This document shows positions 1-7,600 of a DNA stretch of 18,815 nt, one piece after another. The stretch is from Chloroflexota bacterium (lineage in GTDB: Bacteria > Chloroflexota > Dehalococcoidia > Lucifugimonadales > UBA1127): assembly GCA_028873745.1 (NCBI GenBank), contig JAPPNT010000115.1, positions 1-18,815 of the forward strand, given 5' to 3'. How positions within the stretch are numbered: position 1 is the stretch's first letter; the number at the start of each line of letters is the position of its first letter. The translations under genes were made by a program, and so were the position numbers. Under the pieces are notes generated by a model that saw nothing but the letters and a program-made list of their open reading frames with translations, was not told the origin of the DNA and did no database searches.

Positions 1-148
1 GGTTTACGGCCTTCCACGATATTGACTCACTAGCAACGTCAACGATGGCGATTTAGAGCCTCGGCCATGAGTTGCCAGAGGCAGTCAATTCAACTCGCCG
101 CTTTGGCTTGTTGCAGCGCCGCATATGACTTCGCCGCGATGCTCGCAC

Positions 149-1894
149 CTACCCCGCGTCCCCGCTTCGCTCCGCCGCGACCTTGACCGCCACTACGTCG
201 ACGCCGTGGTACTTCTGGTGGCTCACTGACGAGGACAGGTGCCGCAGCAGGCGGAAGGAGATCTCCCGGCCGTCGGCGACCTCCGGGTTTTCACCCAGGT
301 AGGCCAGCCGGTCCTCGAGGTTGTCGCCCTCTCCCGCCGAGACGAACTCCAGCTCGGCGCTGCCGCCCACGGAGCGGGCCGTCACCACCAGCCGGCGGTT
401 CCCGGAGTCTTCGATGCCCTCGGTCATGCTGTGCAGCGTCTCCTCGCCCACCAGCACCAGCCTCTCGGCCGACGCCGGAGACCATCCGGCGTTGGCGGCA
501 AACACGCGCAAAAAGACCCCCAGCCGTTGCAGCGTGTGTTGGTCCATGTCGGCTCTCAGTTGCCTTCGGCGGGGTCCGGTCAACTCCAGAAACACCATCA
601 TCACGACAGCGACAATCGCCCCGGACGTCATCCCGTTGCCCAGCAGGACGCTCAGGAAGCCATCGCCCAGCAGGTCGGGGAAGATCATCCCGTTCTGAAA
701 TCCCACGCCCACCCAGAAGGACACCCCGGCCACGGCCGCCTTCCGGTGGTCGACACCGTCCTGGATGACGATCTTCATGCCCTGGACGAACAGCAGCGCA
801 ATGAGCACTGTGACGTACGCACCGACCACCGGCCCCGGAATCGCGATGAGCAGCGCGGCGAACTTTGGAAAGAAGGCCAGCGCGAGGACGATGACGCCGA
901 GGATGACGCCCACCCGCCGCGAGCCGATGCCTGTGACCTCCGCCAGTGAGATGCTGGTCGAGTACGTTGTGTTCGGCAGGGTGCCGCCCAACCCGGACAG
1001 CAGGTTGCCCATTCCGTCCGCGTTCAGCGCGCCCTGCACCACCCGGAAGTCCGTCGCCCCCGGCCGGCGTCGCGAGACCCGTTGGATGGCCACCCCGTCG
1101 CCGATGGTCTCGATGGCTCCTACGATCGTCACTACGATGAAGGCCGGCAGCAGCGCCCAGAACGTCGAGTCAGGGGTCACGTCGAAGCCCGGCCAGTCGC
1201 GGAACGGCACGCCGAACCATCCCGCATCTGCGACGGTCCCGACGTCGTACAGCCCGTAGACCGCACCCACCGCACACCCGGCGGCAATCCCGATGACGGG
1301 CGACCACAGCCGCAACGCCGGCGGCGCACGCAGCACCATGCCCACCACCACGGCCAGCGTGACGATCGCAGTCAGGGGAGCCGCCGCTGTGTCTGTACCC
1401 TCCGGCACGTCGCTCAGCAAATCGAAGAGCACCGGGGCTACCGTGGCGGCAATGAGCATGATCACCGTGCCTGTCACTACCGGTGTGAAGATGCGCCGCA
1501 ACAAGGACAGCCTCGCCGCCAGCAGGAACTGGAACAAGGCTGAAATGACCACAAGGCTCGCAAGCGTTGCGGGACCGGCCAGCTCCAGGGCAGCCACGGA
1601 TACGGCGATGAATGCCCCGGACGTGCCCATGATCAGCACGTGGCCGGAGCCGAAGCGCCCCAATCGCGCCGCTTGCAGCACGGTCGTCAGGCCGCACACG
1701 ACCATCGCCGCAAAGACCGCCCACGCCATGTAGCTCTCAGAAGCATCGGCAATGCGGACCACCAAAACGACGGTCAGGACCACCCCCGGCACGATGATCG
1801 CAGCGGCTTGGGCTCCCGCCCCCAGCGCAATCAGCGGCGGCGGGTTTTCCTCCGGCTCATACCGGACATGCTCGTTGACGGTCTCCGATGCCAT
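149..1894 (-). CDS. NCS2-family nucleobase (xanthine/uracil) permease with C-terminal GHKL-like domain
   Basis: A 581-residue inner-membrane permease of the nucleobase:cation symporter-2 family, expected to import a purine or pyrimidine with protons. Residues about 20-440 hold many hydrophobic segments. Family landmarks are ETIGDGVAI near residue 262 (Glu262 matches the first conserved substrate-site Glu) and GGTLPNTTYSTSISLAEVTG at about 303-322. The usual Q/E/P-N-x-G signature is altered there to TSIS, so the substrate cannot be assigned. Residues about 455-575 form an extra soluble domain (VGEETLHSM, then EISFRLLRHLSSSV) that resembles an RsbW-type GHKL ATPase fold with a degenerate N-box; typical NCS2 proteins end near 450. 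ATG start with GAGGAG about 8 bases upstream. It is divergent from amt, suggesting shared nitrogen control. Permease call is firm; the GHKL call is pattern-based. Confidence 0.9.
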   Translation of the reverse strand: MASETVNEHVRYEPEENPPPLIALGAGAQAAAIIVPGVVLTVVLVVRIADASESYMAWAVFAAMVVCGLTTVLQAARLGRFGSGHVLIMGTSGAFIAVSVAALELAGPATLASLVVISALFQFLLAARLSLLRRIFTPVVTGTVIMLIAATVAPVLFDLLSDVPEGTDTAAAPLTAIVTLAVVVGMVLRAPPALRLWSPVIGIAAGCAVGAVYGLYDVGTVADAGWFGVPFRDWPGFDVTPDSTFWALLPAFIVVTIVGAIETIGDGVAIQRVSRRRPGATDFRVVQGALNADGMGNLLSGLGGTLPNTTYSTSISLAEVTGIGSRRVGVILGVIVLALAFFPKFAALLIAIPGPVVGAYVTVLIALLFVQGMKIVIQDGVDHRKAAVAGVSFWVGVGFQNGMIFPDLLGDGFLSVLLGNGMTSGAIVAVVMMVFLELTGPRRRQLRADMDQHTLQRLGVFLRVFAANAGWSPASAERLVLVGEETLHSMTEGIEDSGNRRLVVTARSVGGSAELEFVSAGEGDNLEDRLAYLGENPEVADGREISFRLLRHLSSSVSHQKYHGVDVVAVKVAAERSGDAG

Positions 1895-2013
1895 TGCTCG
1901 CTCCTCGTTTGTCCGCTTGCGCGGAGCTTGCAGAAACCCCGTTGCTGAGTCGATTCCTGACGCCGCTTTGCGGTCGCGCCGATGGTACTGTCCGGTGTTG
2001 CGCCAATCAAGGA

Positions 2014-2043
2014 AGTCTCATTTTCCCGGTAATAAATGAGACT
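2014..2043. promoter_or_regulatory. Perfect 10-bp inverted repeat between divergent permease and amt genes
   Basis: AGTCTCATTT (2014-2023) and AAATGAGACT (2034-2043) are exact reverse complements separated by 10 bases. The spacer and right arm carry the AT-rich run GTAATAAAT in an otherwise GC-rich region. Its place between two divergent nitrogen-uptake genes fits an operator for a dimeric regulator; it could also form a hairpin in the amt 5' leader. A TACAAT at 2071-2076 could be the amt -10, but I see no convincing -35 for it. There is no T tail, so a terminator is unlikely. Confidence 0.45.
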
Positions 2044-2191
2044 GAATGCTCAACATCGGCGTTGCGGCGATACAATACCCGTCGCCTGGGCGACAGGGCT
2101 CGCTCGGAATATGGCGCCGTTGCCGTCCATGGTGATACGTTTCGTTTGGCACGTGGCCGCTCGTTCACAGAATGCGTGGAGGTGGACTGCA

Positions 2192-3649
2192 ATGAACGCT
2201 CTTCATCGTCTGCTGGCCAACCACCGCACTCCCGCGATGCTCGCCGCGACGGGCATCGCAACGGTCGTGCTCATGCTCCTCCGGCCCGGCGTGGCCCACG
2301 CCATGGGCGTCGAGGAGGAGGCCGCCTTTGTCTTCAACACCTTCTCCTTCCTGGTGTGGGGCGCCCTCGTCATGTGGATGTGCGCGGGCTTCACGATGCT
2401 GGAGGCCGGGTCCGTCCGCACCAAGAACGCCTCCATGATCTGCATGAAGAACATCGGCCTCTACTCCATCGCGGGCCTCGCCTACTTCGTCATCGGCTAC
2501 AACCTCATGTACGTCGACGTGGGCCGCGACCTCACCGTGCTCGGCCTCAACTTCGGCGAGCTCATCGGCACGTTCACCCTCACCTACGGCTCGTCCGCCG
2601 CCGAGGCCGCCCTCCTCGAGGCCGACGCGGGCGCATCGGCCGCCGGGGTGCTCGCCGAGTCCACCTACTCCACCATGTCCGACTGGTTCTTCCAGATGGT
2701 CTTCGTCGCCACCACGGCCTCCATCGTCTCCGGCGCCCTGGCGGAACGGGTGAAGATGTGGTCGTTCTTCCTCTTCGTCATGTTCCTGACGGCCTTCATC
2801 TACCCCCTCGTCGGGGCCTGGACGTGGGGCGAGGGCTGGCTCCACGACCTCGGTTTCGTGGACTTCGCCGGTTCCACCATCGTCCACAGCACGGGCGGCT
2901 GGGCCGCCCTCGCGGGCCTGCTGGTCGTCGGACCCCGCCTCGGCAAGTTCGCCCGCGACGGCTCCGTCAGGCCGACTCCGCCCTCCAACATTCTTGTCGT
3001 CACCCTCGGGGTGTTCATCCTCTGGTTCGGCTGGTTCGGCTTCAACGGCGGCTCGCAGCTCTCGCTCGGCAGCGCCGTCGACGCCGTCTGGATGAGCATC
3101 GTGCTGGTGAACACCAACCTGGCGGCGGCGTCCGGCGTCGTGGTCGCCCTCATCGCGACACGCCACATCCTCGGGCGCACGGACCTCTTCGCCGTGCTCA
3201 ACGGGGCCATTGCCGGCCTCGTCTCCATCACTGCCGCGCCCAACTTCGTCGACCACTACTGGGCCATCATCATCGGCGCGGTCGGCGGCCTCATCGTCGT
3301 CGGCGGCCTGCAGCTGCTCGAGCGGCTGCGCATCGACGACGTCGTCGGCGCCGTGCCCGCCCACCTCTTCGCCGGGATCTGGGGCACCCTCGCGGCGAGC
3401 ATCGCGGGAGGCGCGCAGTTCCACATCCAGCTCCTCGGCGTGGCCGCGATCGGTGTCACGGTCTTCGGCATTTCCTACGGGGCGTGGAAGGTCCTCGACA
3501 TCCTGCTCGGCGCCCGGGTCTCGCACCAGGTCGAGCGCCTGGGGCAGGACGCCGGCGAGCTCCACATGGAGTCCTACCCGGAGTTCGTCCTCATGCCGGA
3601 CCCCGACTACTACGACGACATTGACGAGGAGGAAGCCGCCAAAACATAG
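2192..3649 (+). CDS. amt: Ammonium transporter (Amt/MEP/Rh family)
   Basis: A 485-residue channel-type transporter for ammonium/ammonia. The ATG at 2192 is preferred because AGGTGG lies 7 bases upstream and it yields a signal peptide (hydrophobic stretch about 15-30, cleavage likely after AHA37); an in-frame ATG at 2036 lacks both. Family motifs are TMLEAGSVRTKNAS (68-81), FFQMVFVATTASIVSGALAER (about 166-186), DFAGSTIVHSTGGWAAL (224-240), FGWFGFNGG and DDVVGAVPAHLFAGIWGTL (382-400). The twin pore histidines are His232 and His391. The C-terminal cytoplasmic tail ends in an acidic Tyr/Asp/Glu-rich segment (YYDDIDEEEAAKT). No PII gene (glnK), a common partner, is adjacent. Divergent from the nucleobase permease, with which it shares an inverted-repeat site. 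Confidence 0.96.
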   Translation: MNALHRLLANHRTPAMLAATGIATVVLMLLRPGVAHAMGVEEEAAFVFNTFSFLVWGALVMWMCAGFTMLEAGSVRTKNASMICMKNIGLYSIAGLAYFVIGYNLMYVDVGRDLTVLGLNFGELIGTFTLTYGSSAAEAALLEADAGASAAGVLAESTYSTMSDWFFQMVFVATTASIVSGALAERVKMWSFFLFVMFLTAFIYPLVGAWTWGEGWLHDLGFVDFAGSTIVHSTGGWAALAGLLVVGPRLGKFARDGSVRPTPPSNILVVTLGVFILWFGWFGFNGGSQLSLGSAVDAVWMSIVLVNTNLAAASGVVVALIATRHILGRTDLFAVLNGAIAGLVSITAAPNFVDHYWAIIIGAVGGLIVVGGLQLLERLRIDDVVGAVPAHLFAGIWGTLAASIAGGAQFHIQLLGVAAIGVTVFGISYGAWKVLDILLGARVSHQVERLGQDAGELHMESYPEFVLMPDPDYYDDIDEEEAAKT

Positions 3650-3670
3650 CGAAATGCCGCGCCGCCTTTG

Positions 3671-3700
3671 TTGACGCCCAGGCGGCCCCCCAACTATCGT
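3671..3700 (+). promoter_or_regulatory. Candidate sigma70-type promoter of lipoprotein gene
   Basis: TTGACG (3671-3676), 18-base spacer, TATCGT (3695-3700). It lies 63 bases upstream of the lipoprotein start and just after the amt stop, so the lipoprotein can be transcribed on its own. Confidence 0.5.
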
Positions 3701-3763
3701 TTCTCCCCAAGGGTGGACGCAGACAACCATTGGGGCGCACAAGGGCGCGGGGAGGATGATGGG

Positions 3764-4288
3764 ATGGTGTGGAGACGGCTGGCGCTGCCGGTAGTCCTTG
3801 CGCTCTCCCTCGTCCTCGTCGCATGCGGAGGCTCCGGCGACGAACCGGCCGCCGACGAGGCTCCCGCTGCGCCCTCGACCTCGCAGGCCGATCAGGATGA
3901 GCCCGCTCCGGCGCAGCCGACCTCGGCCGATGCCGCAGCCTCCGATGCTGACTCATCCAGCGACCTCGTCGACATGGTGGAACACCTTCGCCAGAAGACG
4001 TTCGACTTGTGGGAGGTGTACAACACCTACGACGCGGACGCCCTCAAGGACTTCTATTCGGACGACTATTGGTCGGAGAAGGAAGAAGAGGTCCGCTCGA
4101 ACATGCAGCCCTTCAAGCTCTTCGGCGTCACTATCTCGGCCGAGGAAACATCCCCTCCAATGGAGATTGAACCGGGAAAGTGGGAGACCAGGCACACTGC
4201 AAGCTTCCCCCTCGGTTCATTGAAAATGGTGTTCATCTATGAGGATTTCGATGGTGAGTGGCTGCTGACCTATGCCGAGGACCAGTAG
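3764..4288 (+). CDS. Small lipoprotein with NTF2/SnoaL-like domain
   Basis: A predicted 174-residue exported lipoprotein of unknown function. The N-terminus WRRLALPVVLALSLVLVAC is a type II signal with lipobox LVAC, lipidation at Cys21. A low-complexity Ala/Pro/Ser/Asp linker (about 22-70) separates the anchor from a folded domain. That domain starts with a helix (LVDMVEHLRQKTFDLWEVYNTYDADALKDFYSDDYW) and ends with a strand pair (KMVFIYEDFDGEWLLTYAEDQ), the pattern of the NTF2-like cone fold (SnoaL/DUF4440 type). The start at 3764 is chosen because GGGGAGG lies about 8 bases upstream and it gives the signal peptide directly; an upstream in-frame ATG at 3668 would add 32 unlikely residues. No catalytic residues can be assigned; a ligand-binding or adaptor role is possible. 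Confidence 0.75.
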   Translation: MVWRRLALPVVLALSLVLVACGGSGDEPAADEAPAAPSTSQADQDEPAPAQPTSADAAASDADSSSDLVDMVEHLRQKTFDLWEVYNTYDADALKDFYSDDYWSEKEEEVRSNMQPFKLFGVTISAEETSPPMEIEPGKWETRHTASFPLGSLKMVFIYEDFDGEWLLTYAEDQ

Positions 4289-4649
4289 CGCGGACCGGCG
4301 GCAGGCCGTCATCGCCCTGTCCCCGCCTCGTGCTCTCGCTAATGTTGCCCCGTGAGTTTCGTCGGCGACATCCTCCAAGCACGCCGGCGCCGCGACACGC
4401 CAAACAGTGTTTCGTGAGCAGCATGCGGCTGGGCCGACCAAGAGCGGGAATGGTTTCCCGTGGTCACAAAAACTCGTTTTCCATCTGAGCCGCGCCATTG
4501 CAGCCGCAAAACGAACACTTGGGAAAGATCCCCGCAGCCACAAGAAACTTCCAAGCGGCTCCATCGCTTGCCTCCACGTCTCCCACTCCGCTTTACCCGC
4601 GCCGACCGCGCCCCCTACAATTCGTAGCATCATTGGGAGGACGACGGGC
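4289..4649. other. Non-coding gap of about 360 bases
   Basis: Neither strand has a reading frame here with a good ribosome site and the local codon bias. The stretch is less GC-rich than the flanking genes. The only supported element is the promoter near its right end (4592-4621). A short GGGAA/TTCCC inverted repeat (4445-4458) is too small to mean much. The upstream in-frame extension of the FAD gene through this region, from an ATG at 4407, looks non-coding. Confidence 0.6.
4592..4621 (+). promoter_or_regulatory. Candidate promoter of FAD oxidoreductase gene
   Basis: TTTACC (4592-4597), 18-base spacer, TACAAT (4616-4621, five of six consensus bases). It lies 28 bases upstream of the ATG at 4650 and supports that start over the upstream one. 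Confidence 0.6.
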
Positions 4650-5837
4650 ATGACGACTCGACGGGCGGACGTGGTGGTGGTCGGCGGCGGCGTCAACGGC
4701 GCCAGCATCGCCATGCACCTCGCCCGCATGGGCGCCGGCCACATCCTTCTCCTCGAGAAGGGCCACCTCGCGAGCGGCGCCAGCGGCCGCTCCGGCGCAA
4801 TGGTCCGCCAGCACTACCTGCACCCCATCCTCGTCCGCATGGCCGTCGAGGCCAGCCAGGTCTTCCACAACTTTGCCGACGCCGTCGGCGGCGACGCCCG
4901 CTTCGTCCACACCGGACGCCTGCTCCTCTTCTCCGAGCGCGACGCCGACGCCGCCCGCGCCAACGTCGCCATGAACGTCGCCGAGGGCGCCAACATCCGC
5001 CTCATCCCCCTCGAGGAGGCCGCGCAGCTCGCCCCCGAGCTCTCCCTCGAGGACGTCGCCCTCGCCGCCTACGAGCCGGACGCCGGTCACGCCGACCCCA
5101 TCGCCACCACCTACGCCTTCGCCAACCGCGCCCGTGATCTCGGCGCTGAGATCGCCACCGGCTGCGCAGTCACCGGCATCGCCACGACAGGCGGCCGCGT
5201 CACCGGCGTCGAGACGGAAGCTGGCCTCGTCGAGTGCGACGCCGTCGTCGCCGTCACCGGGCCGTGGGTCAACCAGCTTGCCGCGCCCCTCGGCGAGACG
5301 CTGGCCGTGTCGCCCATTCGCGTGCAGATGGTCATCCTCCGGCGGCCGCCGTCGCTGGACAACCTCTCCACCATGATCATCGACCACACCACCAACACCT
5401 ACATGCGCTACAGCGATGGCTCAACGACGCTGGCCAGCTCCATGGACGAGGCCGACATCTCCGAGGTGGTCAACCCTGACGCATATGGCCTCAACGCCGA
5501 CCACGACTTCATCACCCGCTTCTGGGGCCGCGCCGGCCGCCGCGTGCCCGGCTTCGCCGCCGCGACGCCCCTCGGCGGCTACGGCTCCCTCTACGACCTG
5601 ACCCCAGACGGGAACCCCATCCTGGACGCCTCGCCCGGCGTGAAGGGCCTCTACTGGGCCGCCGGCTTCAGCGGCCACGGCTTCAAGCTCTCGCCCGTCG
5701 TCGGACGCATGATGGCCGAGCTCGTCCTTCACGGCGACGCCACCGGCCACCCCATCCGCGCCTTCCGCGCCAGCCGCTTCGCCGAGGGCGATCCCCTCGA
5801 CACAGAGCACCCCTACACTGGCACGACACACCAGTAG
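4650..5837 (+). CDS. FAD-dependent oxidoreductase, DAO family (sarcosine oxidase beta-like)
   Basis: A 395-residue flavoprotein of the D-amino-acid oxidase fold (DAO), predicted to oxidise a secondary or N-methylated amine or amino acid. The N-terminal Rossmann motif is VVVVGGGVNGASIAMHL (GxGxxG at 12-17), with Glu36 ending the second strand. Then comes GASGRSGAMVRQHY (43-56), as in sarcosine oxidase beta subunits and dimethylglycine dehydrogenases. The C-terminal GLYWAAGFSGHGFKLSPVVG closes the FAD site. ATG at 4650 is preferred: GGGAGG is 9 bases upstream and a promoter just before; an upstream in-frame ATG at 4407 would add 81 residues that look non-coding. No alpha, gamma or delta sarcosine oxidase subunits and no folate-binding domain are nearby, so it probably acts alone. 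Substrate unknown. Confidence 0.88.
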   Translation: MTTRRADVVVVGGGVNGASIAMHLARMGAGHILLLEKGHLASGASGRSGAMVRQHYLHPILVRMAVEASQVFHNFADAVGGDARFVHTGRLLLFSERDADAARANVAMNVAEGANIRLIPLEEAAQLAPELSLEDVALAAYEPDAGHADPIATTYAFANRARDLGAEIATGCAVTGIATTGGRVTGVETEAGLVECDAVVAVTGPWVNQLAAPLGETLAVSPIRVQMVILRRPPSLDNLSTMIIDHTTNTYMRYSDGSTTLASSMDEADISEVVNPDAYGLNADHDFITRFWGRAGRRVPGFAAATPLGGYGSLYDLTPDGNPILDASPGVKGLYWAAGFSGHGFKLSPVVGRMMAELVLHGDATGHPIRAFRASRFAEGDPLDTEHPYTGTTHQ

Positions 5838-5853
5838 CGGCTTCCGCCTCGCG

Positions 5854-5882
5854 TTGACTACTCGGCCCTTCGGGTGTACGTT
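5854..5882 (+). promoter_or_regulatory. Candidate promoter of the Rieske oxygenase operon
   Basis: TTGACT (5854-5859), 17-base spacer, TACGTT (5877-5882). It begins 17 bases after the FAD gene's stop and is 50 bases upstream of the 101-residue gene, suggesting that 5932-8827 is transcribed separately from the FAD gene. Confidence 0.5.
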
Positions 5883-5931
5883 CAGCCCGTATCGGCAGGC
5901 AAGGACGAGCGTGCGCCGATCAGGGGGAAGC

Positions 5932-6237
5932 ATGGACCTCAACCACCCGTTGCCCATCCACGATTTCTCACCGGACACGCTCATCAGCCTGGTGGAGCGC
6001 ATCGACAGCTCCTCCGGCTTCCAGCACTTCATCTTCCGCGAGGCTGAGCTCGACGACCTCTGGCGTCAGGTCGAGCGCGCCCTCGTCCACGCGCAGTCGG
6101 ACGCCGACGCCAGCCGGGACGTCGACCGCCTTCGCACGCTCCTTGAGTGCGTGGAGGCCGCCCACGATCTCGTTTCCGAAAGCAAAAAGGAAGAGGCAAT
6201 GGCGCAACTTCAGGCCGGCATTCGAGCGCAGGCCTGA
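5932..6237 (+). CDS. Hypothetical 101-residue helical protein upstream of Rieske oxygenase
   Basis: I do not recognise this protein. It is a small, soluble, acidic protein with no signal peptide or membrane segment. It begins MDLNHPLPIHDFSPDTLISLVERIDSS and then looks almost wholly helical (RQVERALVHAQSDADASRDVDRL and LRTLLECVEAAHDLVSESKKEE), with a possible short coiled coil and one Cys. ATG at 5932 follows an AGGGGGA ribosome site; an ATG at 5854 in the same frame would start inside the promoter -35. It sits 60 bases before the Rieske oxygenase with no promoter visible between them, so co-transcription is likely. Possible roles include an oxygenase accessory subunit or a stray small protein; neither is shown by sequence. 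Confidence 0.7.
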   Translation: MDLNHPLPIHDFSPDTLISLVERIDSSSGFQHFIFREAELDDLWRQVERALVHAQSDADASRDVDRLRTLLECVEAAHDLVSESKKEEAMAQLQAGIRAQA

Positions 6238-6297
6238 GTCGAAACAAGCAGCAGGCAGCGGCGCCGAAGCGGGACGCCGCTTGAGGAGGGGGTAGAC

Positions 6298-7569
6298 ATG
6301 CTGAACGCGCAAGACAACGAGCTGATGTGCCGCGTCGGACCCGGCACGCCCATGGGCGAGGTCCTTCGCCGTTTCTGGCAGCCCGTCCTGATCTCCGAGG
6401 ATCTGCCGCACCCGGACTGCGACCCGAAGGAGGTGCGCCTCCTCGGTGAGGACTTCGTCGCCTTCCGCGACTCTGACGGCGAGATCGGCTTCCTCGAGGC
6501 CCTCTGCCCCCACCGGCGCGCGCCCCTCTTCTACGGCCGCAATGAAGAGCACGGCCTCCGCTGCATCTACCACGGCTGGAAATTCGACGCCGCCGGCGCC
6601 TGCGTCGACATGCCCTCGGAGCCCGCCCAGTATGAGTTCTCCAAGAAGGTGCGCCCCATCGGCTTCCCGACGCGCGAGTGGGGCGGCATCATCTGGGCCT
6701 ACATCGGCCCGCAGGACCGGGTGCCGGAGCTCCCCGAGCTCGAGTACTGCCGCGTCCCGGCGGAATATCGCAACCTGGTCAAGTACAACCAGGAGTGCAA
6801 CTTCGTCCAGGCGACCGAGGGCGACATTGACTCCAGCCACATCGGCTTCCTGCACACCCGGCTGGATCAGAAGACGGCCCCGGCAAGCAAGGAGATGCTC
6901 TGGCGCGTCAACGACCAGGCGCCGCGCTGGATCATCCAGCCTACGGACTACGGCATCATGCTCGCCGCCCAGCGCAACGCCGAGGAGGACACCTACTACT
7001 GGCGCATCAACCAGTGGCTCATGCCCTACTACACCATGATCGCCATGGACCTGGAGCAGAAGCGCGGCCACGGCCACATCTGGGTCCCAGTCGACGACGA
7101 GCACACGGACGTCTGGTGCGTCATCTGGTCGCCCGTGGAGCCCCTTACGCAGGCGGAGCGCGACGGCATCCTGGGCGGCCCCAACCCGCACATCTCCAGC
7201 CTCGACCCGTCCACCGGCAAGCTGCGCGCCACCAAGTCCAACCACTTCCTGCAGGACCGCCACGTCCAGCGCACCCAGACCTTCACCGGCATCCTCGGCG
7301 TCCGCGAGCAGGACACCGCCGTCGTCGAGGGCATGGGCGCCATCGCCGACCGCACCAAGGAGCACCTCGGCACCAGCGACAGCGCCATCATCGCCATGCG
7401 CCGCTACCTCGTGAACTCCGCCAAGGCCTTCGTCGAGGGCCGCGAGCCGCAGGAGCCCTACGACGGCGGCCTCTACCGCGTCCGCGCCTGGTCCTACGAG
7501 CTCAGCCGGAACATCGACTTCATGGAGAGCGACAAGGTCAGGGAGCTGATGGGAACCATGGTGGTGTGA
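6298..7569 (+). CDS. Rieske non-haem iron oxygenase alpha subunit (phthalate 4,5-dioxygenase type)
   Basis: A 423-residue ring-hydroxylating or demethylating oxygenase. The Rieske [2Fe-2S] ligands are Cys70-x-His72 and Cys89-x2-His92 (LCPHRRAP and CIYHGWKFD). The mononuclear iron site is D178-SS-H181-IGFL-H186; the acidic residue in REQDTAVVEGMG is the likely third ligand. The C-terminal signature AIADRTKEHLGTSDSAIIAMRR is typical of the phthalate 4,5-dioxygenase group of one-component-alpha oxygenases. Strong ribosome site AGGAGGGGG about 7 bases before the ATG. Such enzymes need a reductase (ferredoxin-flavin type); none is in the window, so it must be supplied elsewhere. The next gene, 31 bases on, is a MocA-family dehydrogenase, as expected for processing a cis-diol. 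Whether it hydroxylates an aromatic diacid or demethylates an ether or N-methyl substrate is open. Confidence 0.92.
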   Translation: MLNAQDNELMCRVGPGTPMGEVLRRFWQPVLISEDLPHPDCDPKEVRLLGEDFVAFRDSDGEIGFLEALCPHRRAPLFYGRNEEHGLRCIYHGWKFDAAGACVDMPSEPAQYEFSKKVRPIGFPTREWGGIIWAYIGPQDRVPELPELEYCRVPAEYRNLVKYNQECNFVQATEGDIDSSHIGFLHTRLDQKTAPASKEMLWRVNDQAPRWIIQPTDYGIMLAAQRNAEEDTYYWRINQWLMPYYTMIAMDLEQKRGHGHIWVPVDDEHTDVWCVIWSPVEPLTQAERDGILGGPNPHISSLDPSTGKLRATKSNHFLQDRHVQRTQTFTGILGVREQDTAVVEGMGAIADRTKEHLGTSDSAIIAMRRYLVNSAKAFVEGREPQEPYDGGLYRVRAWSYELSRNIDFMESDKVRELMGTMVV

Positions 7570-7600
7570 CCCGGGGTCACGCCGCGGACTGGAGCGTCAC

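Noticed and set aside
23..43. TTGAC/GTCAA inverted repeat near the left edge
   Set aside because: Arms of five bases are expected by chance and no gene start is visible beside it.
1888..3624. Long open frame on the plus strand overlapping amt in another frame
   Set aside because: It is rich in Arg/His/Pro/Gly with no domain or ribosome site, typical of an alternative frame of a GC-rich gene; the Amt frame has all family motifs.
2165..3742. 525-codon open frame antisense to amt
   Set aside because: Composition (Asp/Glu/Gly/Val/His-rich, no hydrophobic core) is that of a shadow of a membrane-protein gene.
4407..4649. N-terminal extension of the FAD oxidoreductase
   Set aside because: A promoter and ribosome site lie within it just before 4650, and the extra 81 residues have no flavoprotein features.
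5932..6237. Beta subunit of the Rieske oxygenase
   Set aside because: Ring-hydroxylating beta subunits are about 160-190 residues with an NTF2-like fold; this protein is shorter and mostly helical.
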